34,617 nucleotides of DNA. Source: Gemmatimonadaceae bacterium (GTDB lineage: Bacteria; Gemmatimonadota; Gemmatimonadetes; Gemmatimonadales; Gemmatimonadaceae). The position numbers were made by a program, and so were the translations under genes. This document shows, piece after piece, positions 15,901 through 23,735 of the stretch (position 1 is its first letter; every line of letters starts with the position of its first letter). The DNA is taken from the NCBI GenBank assembly GCA_025450035.1, contig JANWIF010000135.1:1-34617 (forward strand), given 5' to 3'. The notes below the pieces were generated by a model, which was not told the DNA's origin, ran no database searches, and was given only the letters and a program-made list of their open reading frames with translations.

Positions 15901-16623
15901 TCAGATGAGTTTGCGCCGGGTCGCGTGAATCACCGCTTCGAGGCGGTTGTGCGTCCCCAGCTTCTGGTTCACATGATGCAGGTGGTTGCGAAACGTCTGG
16001 GCGGAGATCGCGAACGCATCAGCGATCTCGGCCGGTGCCTTACCTTCGCCGAGCGCGCGAAGGATTCGCGCTTCCTGGTCGGACAACGGAGTGACCGGGA
16101 CCAGTCGCTCGTCATCCTCGTTCGCCGATGACACCTTGCGGGCGATGTCGGCGAAGCGGCGCACGAGCCGCTCGCGCCGCACGTCGCTCGTGATGTCGTG
16201 CGCCAGATGCACGATCATGGCAGGGCTCGAGCGAGTCATGTCGAACACAAGCACCGAAACGCCGATCCAGATGCGCCGCCCGGATTTTGTGTTCACCTGC
16301 ATGTCCATGGCAGCGGCGTAGCCGTTTTGCACTGCGCCGGCAAAGTACGCCTCGCCAATGGACTTGCCCAGGCGGCCGCGCGGCTGCAGCACACTTTCGA
16401 CTGGGCGGTGCAGCACCTCGCTGGCGGGATAGCCGAAGAGCGCTTCCGCTGCGGCGTTCCAAGTCCGGATCTCGCCGCATGCCGTGAGCGTGAAGGCGGG
16501 CTCGGCGCAGCGCTCGAGGGAGCGGAGGAGGTTGTCGCAAAGCATCGTGATAGTCCCAAAGCGTTGAAACGAACGTTGAGCATCTTGGTACGAATGCACT
16601 ATTGGTGGCCCCCGAGCTTGCAT
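15901..16623 (-). CDS. PAS-LuxR family transcriptional regulator
   Basis: 240 residues from the ATG at 16623; an internal ATG at 16545 would give 214 residues and begins just before the PAS domain. The PAS domain spans about 30-140 (AFTLTACGEIRTWNAAAEAL, FGYPASEVLHRP, SGRRIWIGVSVLVFDM). A LuxR/GerE helix-turn-helix is at about 175-240 (TPLSDQEARILRALGEGKAP, then AEIADAFAISAQTFRNHLHH). No receiver domain is present, so the PAS pocket probably senses a small ligand or redox state. It is divergent from the formate dehydrogenase operon, with 85-163 bp between, and convergent with the methanol operon, so either or both are candidate targets (inference). Confidence 0.82.
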   Translation of the reverse strand: MQARGPPIVHSYQDAQRSFQRFGTITMLCDNLLRSLERCAEPAFTLTACGEIRTWNAAAEALFGYPASEVLHRPVESVLQPRGRLGKSIGEAYFAGAVQNGYAAAMDMQVNTKSGRRIWIGVSVLVFDMTRSSPAMIVHLAHDITSDVRRERLVRRFADIARKVSSANEDDERLVPVTPLSDQEARILRALGEGKAPAEIADAFAISAQTFRNHLHHVNQKLGTHNRLEAVIHATRRKLI

Positions 16624-16708
16624 GTAACGTGCCCCGGATTATTACCCGTGTCAAGCCGAGTGGCGCGCGTGCGCGACGACCACCGGCAGTTAGGCAGATG
16701 GTTCGACG

Positions 16709-19700
16709 ATGGACGAAGCGGCCGCCGCATCCCTTCGTTCACCCGCGACGCAGCGGGACATCGCGACAGCATGCGACCCTGAGCGTGGACAACGTCTCGT
16801 GGAACTGTCTCGTCGTGATTTCCTGCGCTACGCTGCCGGCGCCGGTGCTGGAACAGCACTCGGCGGCCTCGCCGGCCTCGGCTTGGCGCTCGCGCCCGCC
16901 CGGGCCGCGGCACAGGCGCTCCGTATCAAAGAGAGCCGCGCCGTGCCCAGCATCTGCCCGTTCTGCGCGGTGGGATGCGCCACGCTCATCCACGTAAAGA
17001 ACGGCGAGATCATCAATATCGAAGGTGATCCGCGCAGCCCGCACAATGAGGGGACGCTCTGCCCCAAGGGCGCGGCCATCCTGCAGCTCCACAAGAATCC
17101 GAACCGGCCCACGAAGGTGCTGCACCGGAAACCCGGCGCCGCGGACTGGGATGTCGTGTCGATGGAGTGGGCATTGGGGCGTGTCGCGGAGCTAGTCGCC
17201 ACGACGCGCGATGAGACGTTCGTCGAACGCATGCCTAACGGTAAGCTCGTCAACATGACGCCGGCCATCTTCCACCTGGGCGGCGCCACCCTGGACAGCG
17301 AGTTCAACCACATCGCGCAGAAGTTCTGCCGCGGCATTGGCATGGTGGCCATCGAGAACCAGGCCCGAATATGACACAGCTCTAGCGTCCCCGGTCTGGG
17401 GGCACGGTTGGGCAGAGGCGCCGCAACGATGCATCCGCGGGACATGGTGCATTCGGATTGCATCGTGATCATGGGATCCAACATGGCGGAGTGTCATCCG
17501 GTCGCGTTTCGCTGGCCGGTGCAGGCGCGCATGAACGGCGCCACGCTCATCCACGTCGATCCGCGCTTCACGCGCACGAGCGCTAATTGCGACATCCACG
17601 CGCCCATCCGCGCGGGTAGCGACATCGCGTTCCTGGGCGGCATCATCAATCACGTGCTGAACAGCCAGCGGTGGAACGACGATCCGTTCTTCCAGACGTT
17701 CGCGTCCATGTACACCAACGCTGCGACGATCATCTCGCCGGAATTCAAGGACACCGAAGACCTCGACGGTATCTTCTCGGGGCTCACGGCGTTCACCGAA
17801 GATCCCCAATGGCCGTACAGCGGCGAGGTGGGAAACTACAACCCCGAAAGTTGGCAGTACGCGCGCACGGCGAGCGCGGGCAATGGAGAGTCGCAGCACA
17901 ACCCGGTTGCCGCGCCGGCCGCGGGAGGAGTTCGTCCCGCCGCAGCACCCGCCCCAAAGAGCTGGGACGCGCTCGTACACTCGTTGCTCAAGCCGCCACC
18001 GAGAACGGATCGCACGATGCGCGATCCGCACTGCGTGCTCCAGATCTTGAAGCGCCACTTCGCCCGCTACTCACCGGAGCTCGTCGAGCAGGTCACGGGA
18101 TGTCCGAGCGAGAAGTTCTTGCAGGTGGCCGAGGCGGTGCTGCGCAACTCCGGCGCCGATCGCACCACGAGCTTCGCCTACGCCGTCGCTTGGACGCAGC
18201 ACACCGACGGCGTGCAGATCATCGGCTGCTGTGCGCTGCTGCAGCTCTTGCTCGGTAACATGGGACGGCCCGGCGGCGGGATCATGGCGCTGCGCGGGCA
18301 CGCCGCCATTCAAGGCTCTACCGATATCCCGACGCTGTACCACTCGATACACGGCTACATGAACCACCCGTCGGCGATCCAGCCGCACGACACGCTGCAC
18401 GACTACCTCGCCGCCGAAACCGTGCCCACGGGCTACTGGGCGAATCAACCCAAGTTCATGGTGTCGTACCTCAAGTCGATGTACGGCGACGCGGCGACGG
18501 CGGCGAACAATTGGGGCTACGACTGGCATCCGAAGATCATCGGCGACCACTCGCACTTGGCGACGATGTCGGCAATGGCGGAAGGGAAAATCAAGGGAAT
18601 GCTCTGCGTTGGGCAAAATCCCGCGACGTCGCTCAACGGATCCGCGCAACGCGCGGCGATGCGCAAGCTGGACTGGCTGGTGGTGAAGGACAATTGGCTC
18701 ACCGAGACGGCAATGCAGTGGAAGAACGGGCCGGAGATCACGGATGGTACGGTGAAGGTCGCCGACATCGCCACCGAGGTGTTCTTCTTCCCGTCCACAC
18801 AGGTCGGCGAGTACGAAGGAAGCTTCACCAACACGCACCGGATGCTCCAATGGCATTCCAAGGCCGCCGACCCTCCGGGTGATTGTCGCACCGACACCTG
18901 GTTCTACTATCGGTTGGGCAAGATCCTCAAGGCCAGGTACGCGAGCAGCACGCTGCCGCGCGACGAGGGATTTCAACATCTGCTGTGGGACTTCGATCGT
19001 GACCCGGAGCCCGGCCGCGCACCGGATGTGTTGGCCGAGCCCGACGAGCACAAGATCCTGCGCGAGATCAACGGCTATCAGAGCGCCGACCCGTCCAAGC
19101 AGTTGAGCGGGTACGCGGAATTGAAAGATGACGGATCGACGTTGTGCGCGAGTTGGATCTACTGCGGGGTGTATCCGGCGTGGGATCGCAATCTCTCCGC
19201 GCGGCGCATACCCGATCCGCCAGGCGTGCCCGGCGCGGAGCTGAACTGGGGATGGAGTTGGCCCTCGAATCGGCGGCTGCTCTACAACCGTGCGTCCGCG
19301 GACCCGGCCGGCAATCCGTGGAGCGAGCGCAAGCGCTGGGTGTGGTGGGATAAGAGCGTACCGAACGGACAGAATCCCGTCACTGGCGCGGCGACTGCGC
19401 CCGGCCGCTGGGTGGGGTACGATGTGCCGGACTTCAATCTCACGCTCGCACCTAACGCAAAACCGAAACCCGGGGCGATCGGCCTCGATGCGCTTTCGGG
19501 CACCGATCCGTTCATCATGAAGCCGGACGGGAAAGGGTGGCTGTTCGTCCCCACCGGACTCGTGGATGGTCCGCTGCCCGTACACTACGAACCGGTCGAA
19601 TCGCCGGTGCACAACCAGCTCTACGCGCGGCAGTCGAGCCCGGTGTTCAAGTGGTGGTCGCGCGGCAAGCCATACAACGCCATTGCGCCCGTGGGCGACC

Positions 19701-20095
19701 CACGATTCCCATGCGTCATCACGACGTACCGGCTCACCGAACACTATCTCTCGGGCGCGATGAGCCGCTGGCTGCCGCACCTCGCCGAGCTGCAACCGGA
19801 ATTGTTCATCGAAATTGGCGCGGGGCTGGCGCAGGAGCGCGGCATCTCGAACCTGGACTTCGTGAAGATCAGCACACCGCGCCACCAGATTCGCGCGCGC
19901 GCGTTGGTCACGAACCGGGTAGGCGTGATGACCATTGGCGGCAAGCGGGTCCATCACGTCGGCATGCCCTGGCACTGGGGATGGCAGGGTTTGGCGGTGG
20001 GCGACGTGACCAACGATCTCACGAGCTGGGTGGGCGATCCGAACGTCTCGATCCACGAGGGCAAGGCCTTCGTGTGCAACGTGGAGAAGGCCTGA
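16709..20095 (+). CDS. fdnG: Selenocysteine-containing formate dehydrogenase, catalytic subunit
   Basis: The frame from the ATG at 16709 reads through TGA 17372-17374 to a stop at 20093-20095, giving 1128 residues with Sec at 222. The UGA sits in ENQARI-U-HSS, matching the NQARV-U-H context of FdnG. There is a Tat signal (SRRDFLRY, Arg35-Arg36) and an N-terminal [4Fe-4S] motif with Cys83, 86, 90 and 118. Molybdopterin-domain segments follow, such as VDPRFTRTSANCDIHAPIRA and LLLGNMGRPGGGIMALRGHA, as does the C-terminal domain (TYRLTEHYLSGAMSRW, VGMPWHWGWQG). It oxidises formate to CO2 in the periplasm using a bis-MGD Mo or W centre. Somewhat longer than E. coli FdnG (1015). It heads a tightly overlapped operon. 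A normal gene caller would split it at the UGA. Confidence 0.93.
17372..17403 (+). promoter_or_regulatory. Bacterial SECIS hairpin with selenocysteine UGA
   Basis: After the UGA (17372-17374) there are exactly 18 bases before GGTCT at 17393-17397. This loop is enclosed by CCCC (17389-17392) and GGGG (17398-17401), extended by a T-G and a G-C pair at 17387-17388 and 17402-17403. A GGUC apical loop at this distance matches the SelB-binding SECIS of E. coli formate dehydrogenase mRNAs. It lies wholly in the coding frame. The selA/B/C/D genes must be elsewhere in the genome. Confidence 0.88.
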
Positions 20096-21006
20096 TGCCA
20101 TTCGCCCTCCCGATCGCGCAACCCGCGCCGGCATCCCCGAGACCACCGGCGCCCGCGCGCGCCGCGGCCAACGCATCGCTGGCGGCCGCCGCTCCGGAGC
20201 CAATGGGATTTTTCACCGATACTACCGTCTGCATTGGTTGCAAGGCGTGCGAGGTGGCGTGCAAGGAGTGGAACCAGCTACCCGCGCGCGGCGACGGTGG
20301 CGCGCACCTGGAGATGAGCGGGCAGAGCTACGACAACACCCTCACGTTGAGCGGCGACACGTGGCGGCACGTCAAGTTTATCGAGCAGTTCCCGGAGCCA
20401 TACCACGGCCGCTGGCTCATGATGAGCGACGTCTGCAAGCACTGCGTGCAGGCTCCCTGCCTGGAGGTATGCCCAACGGGCGCCATCATCCGGACGGAGT
20501 TCGACACCGTCGCCATCCAGTCCGACACGTGCAACGGATGTCGCGACTGCATCAGCGCGTGTCCATTCGGCGTGATCGAGATCAATCACGTCTCGGGGAC
20601 GGCGCAGAAGTGCACCATGTGCTACGACCGGATCAGCGTGGGCCTCGAGCCTGCGTGCTCCAAGGCCTGCCCAACCGATTCGATCCAGTTCGGCCCCATC
20701 TCCGAGCTGCGCACGCGGGCCGGCGCGCGCGTGGCCCAACTCCAAGCGCAGGGCGAGAAAGGCGCGTATCTGTACGGCGCGGATCCCACCGGTCCGTTAG
20801 GCGGCCTCAACGCGTTCTTTCTGCTCGTGGACGAGCCCGAGGTATACGGCCTGCCGCGCGAACCGAAGATGCCGACGCGCAATCTGGTGCGGGGCTCGAT
20901 GCTCTCCACCATTGGCGCGTTCATGATGGCCTTCGTGGGCGCGTTGTCGCTCCGCGCGCGCCGGATCACCGAAGTGCAACAGGCGAGCGGGCCCAAGGGA
21001 GAATGA
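20095..21006 (+). CDS. fdnH: Formate dehydrogenase iron-sulfur subunit
   Basis: 303 residues; the ATG at 20095 overlaps the catalytic-subunit stop (TGATG). After an Ala/Pro-rich N-terminus, four cysteine groups for four [4Fe-4S] clusters are visible: CIGCKACEVACKEW (Cys46, 49, 52, 56), CKHCVQAPCLEVCPTG, CNGCRDCISACPFG, and CTMCYDR with a later CSKACPTDS. A hydrophobic C-terminal segment (about 268-285, MLSTIGAFMMAFVGALSL) would anchor it in the membrane as in FdnH. It relays electrons from the catalytic subunit to the membrane subunit encoded next. No Tat or Sec signal is present; co-export with the Tat-bearing partner is the usual mechanism. Confidence 0.92.
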   Translation: MPFALPIAQPAPASPRPPAPARAAANASLAAAAPEPMGFFTDTTVCIGCKACEVACKEWNQLPARGDGGAHLEMSGQSYDNTLTLSGDTWRHVKFIEQFPEPYHGRWLMMSDVCKHCVQAPCLEVCPTGAIIRTEFDTVAIQSDTCNGCRDCISACPFGVIEINHVSGTAQKCTMCYDRISVGLEPACSKACPTDSIQFGPISELRTRAGARVAQLQAQGEKGAYLYGADPTGPLGGLNAFFLLVDEPEVYGLPREPKMPTRNLVRGSMLSTIGAFMMAFVGALSLRARRITEVQQASGPKGE

Positions 21007-21941
21007 GCATGCAGACGTCCGTCCCCGACACGTTCTTCAGCTCGCCGCCGCATTTTCGCTGGCTCATCGTTCTGTACTTTTTTATCGGCGGATTAGCCGG
21101 CGGCGCGCTGGTGCTCGCATCATTGATGCGCCTCTTCGGCCGGGCGGAGGACCGTCCGTTGGTGCACCTGGCGAGCGAAGTCGCGCTCGCCGGCGCGGTG
21201 CTGAGCGCGATCATCCTCACGGTCGACCTGACTCGACCGCTTCGTTTCTGGCACATGGTGATCCAGAATCACACCGGCCTGCCGATGTTCAAGTGGTGGT
21301 CCCCGATGTCGGTGGGGGTCTGGGGCTTGTTGGTGTTCGGGGTCTTCGCACTCGTCGCATGGTTAGGCGCGCTGGCGGACCAGGGACGAACGCGGTGGGG
21401 CGTGGCGCGGGCGGCGGCCAATCCGGCCGTTGCCGCGATCGGCGCCGTGGGCGGCATGGCCGCCGGACTGTTCCTCGCCGGCTACACCGGCGTGTTGCTC
21501 GCCGTGTCCAACCGGCCGATCTGGGCGGACTCCTCGTGGCTGGGCGTGTTGTTTCTCTTCTCCGGCGTCTCCACGGCGATTGCCGCACTGCTACTCGGCG
21601 CGCGGTGGCGCGGGCTGGAGCTCCCGTCCACCATCGCATGGCTGGTGCGCTTCGATCGCATCACGCTGGCCTTGGAAGCCATCGCTCTCGTGTGCTTTGT
21701 CGTCTCGCTCGGCGCCGTGGCGCGCGCGCTGGTGAATGGGTGGGGCGCGCTACTGGTGCTGGGCGTGTTGGGGATGGGAGTGTTGCTCCCGTTAGGCATG
21801 GAATGGCGCCCGCGCATCCATGGCGCGCAGCGGATGGCGCTGGCGGCGGCGTGCGTCCTCGTGGGGGGATTCCTGCTCCGCGCCGCCGTGCTGCTCTCGT
21901 CAGAACAGGTCCGCGTGCTCGGCACGCACGTGATTCGATGA
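21003..21941 (+). CDS. nrfD: NrfD/PsrC-type membrane subunit of formate dehydrogenase
   Basis: 312 residues, about eight or nine membrane helices. It starts with an NrfD-like segment (FRWLIVLYFFIGGLAGGALV, about 19-38) and continues with DLTRPLRFWHM and MFKWWSPMSVGVWGLLVFG. There are no clear heme-b histidine pairs as in FdnI; this is the quinone-interacting NrfD/PsrC type, seen in many formate dehydrogenases outside enterobacteria. It should pass electrons to the menaquinone or ubiquinone pool. ATGA overlap with the Fe-S subunit gene and again with the following small gene support one transcript. Confidence 0.9.
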   Translation: MSMQTSVPDTFFSSPPHFRWLIVLYFFIGGLAGGALVLASLMRLFGRAEDRPLVHLASEVALAGAVLSAIILTVDLTRPLRFWHMVIQNHTGLPMFKWWSPMSVGVWGLLVFGVFALVAWLGALADQGRTRWGVARAAANPAVAAIGAVGGMAAGLFLAGYTGVLLAVSNRPIWADSSWLGVLFLFSGVSTAIAALLLGARWRGLELPSTIAWLVRFDRITLALEAIALVCFVVSLGAVARALVNGWGALLVLGVLGMGVLLPLGMEWRPRIHGAQRMALAAACVLVGGFLLRAAVLLSSEQVRVLGTHVIR

Positions 21942-22198
21942 TACGGGCACGGTGGCGGACCGCGCCGCTCGCCTGCGCCGTGATGGCCGCGGCGTGCACG
22001 TCGCCCGAAGCCGCGCGTCCGCGCGGCGGCGGCGCGGGCGCCGACATCGGTAATCGCCCACCGATCGTACAACTGCACGCCGGATCGCTGATGTATTCCC
22101 GTACGCCATGTCTCCTGCCCGTATCCGAATGTCCAGGACCGCTCCCGGAATCGGGACTCCCGGGCGACTTCCCGCCCCCGCGCGCGACGCGCCGTTAG
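21938..22198 (+). CDS. Small putative lipoprotein in the formate dehydrogenase operon
   Basis: 86 residues; the ATG overlaps the NrfD stop (ATGA). A short basic start and hydrophobic stretch lead to a lipobox-like AAAC (Cys20), followed by an Arg/Gly/Pro-rich mature part with two further Cys residues (TPCLLPVSEC). No family recognised. The last 91 bases overlap the beginning of the fdhE frame, so either this gene or the first fdhE codons may be mis-assigned. If real, it would be a small envelope protein made together with the enzyme. Confidence 0.45.
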   Translation: MIRARWRTAPLACAVMAAACTSPEAARPRGGGAGADIGNRPPIVQLHAGSLMYSRTPCLLPVSECPGPLPESGLPGDFPPPRATRR

Positions 22199-22965
22199 AC
22201 CCGGCCTGGCAGCCGTGGATCCACCTCCTCGAGCTCACGCTCGTCGAGGCGAACGACGCGTCGTGGGTGGACATGGTTCCTGCGCCGGTCGCGCGGCCCG
22301 AGGGCGCGCCGTTGCTGCACGGCACGACGCTGCGCCTCGATACCCCGCGTGCACCCGCGCACGTGCGGCGGTTAGGCGATGCGATCGGACTGCCCGGCGC
22401 CCACGACATCGATGCGTCCGAACTGATTCTCGCCGCGATCACGCGCGACGACGGGGCGATCACGCGCATCGCCGCACGGGCGGGCGTTGCCGCCGACACC
22501 ATGGCCGTAATCGCGCAGCTCGCCGCAAAACCGTTGCTTCACGCGTGCGCCCGCGCGCTCGCGACGCACGTGCCGATCGCGTGGATGCACGGTTGGTGTC
22601 CGATGTGCGGCGCCTGGCCGGCGCTCGCCGAGATGCGCGGCATCGAACGCGATCGCCGCTTGCGGTGCGGATGCTGCGCCGCGGATTGGTCGCTCCCCGT
22701 GCTGCGCTGCGCGTTCTGCGGCGAAGCCGATCACCACCGGCTCGGCTTCCTGCTCATCGAGGGCGATGCCCAACACGGGCGGGTCGAGACGTGTGACAGC
22801 TGTCACGGGTATCTCAAGACCGTGATGACGTTGAGCACCCTGCAGCCGCACGTGCTGGCGCGGCACGATCTCGCCTCCGTGGCGATCGACCTCGCGGCGC
22901 AGGATCGAGGCTACGCTCGACCGTCACGTCCGGGCTGGTCGCCCGACATACGCCTGGCGAACTGA
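22108..22965 (+). CDS. fdhE: Formate dehydrogenase accessory protein FdhE
   Basis: 285 residues (a second ATG at 22129 is possible). The N-terminal half is helical (AWQPWIHLLELTLVEANDAS) and the C-terminal half is a rubredoxin-like zinc or iron fold. Four CxxC-type groups are visible: HGWCPMCGAWPAL, RCGCCAADW, RCAFCGEADH and CDSCHGYLKT. FdhE binds the catalytic subunit of respiratory formate dehydrogenases in the cytoplasm and is needed for their maturation before Tat export. Its place behind the structural genes fits. The next gene starts within its stop (TGATG). No fdhD is visible in the window. Confidence 0.9.
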   Translation: MSPARIRMSRTAPGIGTPGRLPAPARDAPLDPAWQPWIHLLELTLVEANDASWVDMVPAPVARPEGAPLLHGTTLRLDTPRAPAHVRRLGDAIGLPGAHDIDASELILAAITRDDGAITRIAARAGVAADTMAVIAQLAAKPLLHACARALATHVPIAWMHGWCPMCGAWPALAEMRGIERDRRLRCGCCAADWSLPVLRCAFCGEADHHRLGFLLIEGDAQHGRVETCDSCHGYLKTVMTLSTLQPHVLARHDLASVAIDLAAQDRGYARPSRPGWSPDIRLAN

Positions 22966-23297
22966 TGCTTACACCGGAGATGCTGTGTCGCGGCCTACTG
23001 AGCGCCCTCGATGCCAGCGAAGGGCGCCGGCGGCGGCGTGCGCGAAACACCACCGCCGATTCGATCGGTCTCGCCATCCAACGCGAGCTGCTGGAGGCCG
23101 TCGTACTCGACGCGCCCGATGCTGAGGACTTCGAGCGGTGGCTGGTTGCCCGGTGCCTGGCCGAGGGCGAAAGTGACGGCGCCATGCGCGCGATGGCGCT
23201 GGTGATCTGGCAGCAGTGGCGTCTCGCGTCGGAGGCCACCGACTTCAGCGCGTGGCTCACGCACGGCGCGCCGTCCGACGATAGGGGAAACGTATGA
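22965..23297 (+). CDS. Hypothetical protein in formate dehydrogenase operon
   Basis: 110 residues, start overlapping the fdhE stop by one base and stop overlapping the next start (ATGA). No signal or membrane segment. There is an Arg-rich stretch (GRRRRRARNTT, about 20-30), then acidic and helical sequence (LEAVVLDAPDAEDFERWLVA, RAMALVIWQQWRLA). I recognise no family. The mixed charge and helix pattern suggest a cytoplasmic helper; the tight coupling suggests a role in assembling or regulating the enzyme, which is inference only. Confidence 0.6.
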   Translation: MLTPEMLCRGLLSALDASEGRRRRRARNTTADSIGLAIQRELLEAVVLDAPDAEDFERWLVARCLAEGESDGAMRAMALVIWQQWRLASEATDFSAWLTHGAPSDDRGNV

Positions 23298-23551
23298 GCG
23301 ATGTCATGAAACCAGTTGTCGCACTCGCCATGCTTGCCGCGCTCGACGCGTGCCGCCAGAGCACACAGAATCGCCTTGCAGATGCCCATCAGCGCGCCGA
23401 GACCGAAGCGCCAGTTTCGCAGAGTGAGATCGTGCGTGAGCTTCGCACGCCAACCGACACGGGGCGTCTCATTTACGAGGCACAGCCCGACCTGTCGTAC
23501 GAGACGATGTTGCGTACGCGTCCCGATCTCGCCCACCCCGACATCCCTTAG
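23294..23551 (+). CDS. Hypothetical small envelope protein, end of formate dehydrogenase operon
   Basis: 85 residues. The start overlaps the preceding stop. A hydrophobic N-terminus (VVALAMLAALDAC) ends in a Cys at residue 20 that could be a lipidation site, though Asp two residues before it is unusual for a lipobox. The mature part is hydrophilic (SEIVRELRTPTDTGRLIYEA). No family recognised. It is the last gene of the run before a 184-base gap carrying the SusC promoter region. Confidence 0.5.
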   Translation: MSDVMKPVVALAMLAALDACRQSTQNRLADAHQRAETEAPVSQSEIVRELRTPTDTGRLIYEAQPDLSYETMLRTRPDLAHPDIP

Positions 23552-23626
23552 AGGACAGCGGCACTCCACTGCCCCCTTCCCGCGGACGCGCTCGCCATCG
23601 AGATTGACGCGCTCGCTCGTTACGTG

Positions 23627-23653
23627 TTGACGGAATGCGCACGAAACTATAAC
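23627..23653 (+). promoter_or_regulatory. Candidate sigma-70-type promoter for the SusC/SusD pair
   Basis: TTGACG at 23627-23632 and TATAAC at 23648-23653, separated by 15 bases (shorter than the usual 17), 83 bases before the SusC start. It is one of the few AT-leaning stretches of the gap 23552-23735. Nothing else stands out there. Confidence 0.4.
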
Positions 23654-23735
23654 GTCGCCCACCAGATCCCTCTCGCAAAACGCGTGACGGGATCCCCGTA
23701 TGTGACCACCCCACCCCCTTCCGCTTGGAGGCTAC

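Noticed and set aside
17408-20095. Separate gene starting at 17408 after a stop codon
   Set aside because: The frame is continuous with 16709-17371, the UGA is at the Sec position and a SECIS hairpin follows, so it is one gene.
18071-20203. 710-codon open frame antisense to the formate dehydrogenase gene
   Set aside because: It mirrors a strongly recognisable protein on the other strand, is rich in Arg/His/Pro as expected of high-GC antisense frames, and matches no family.
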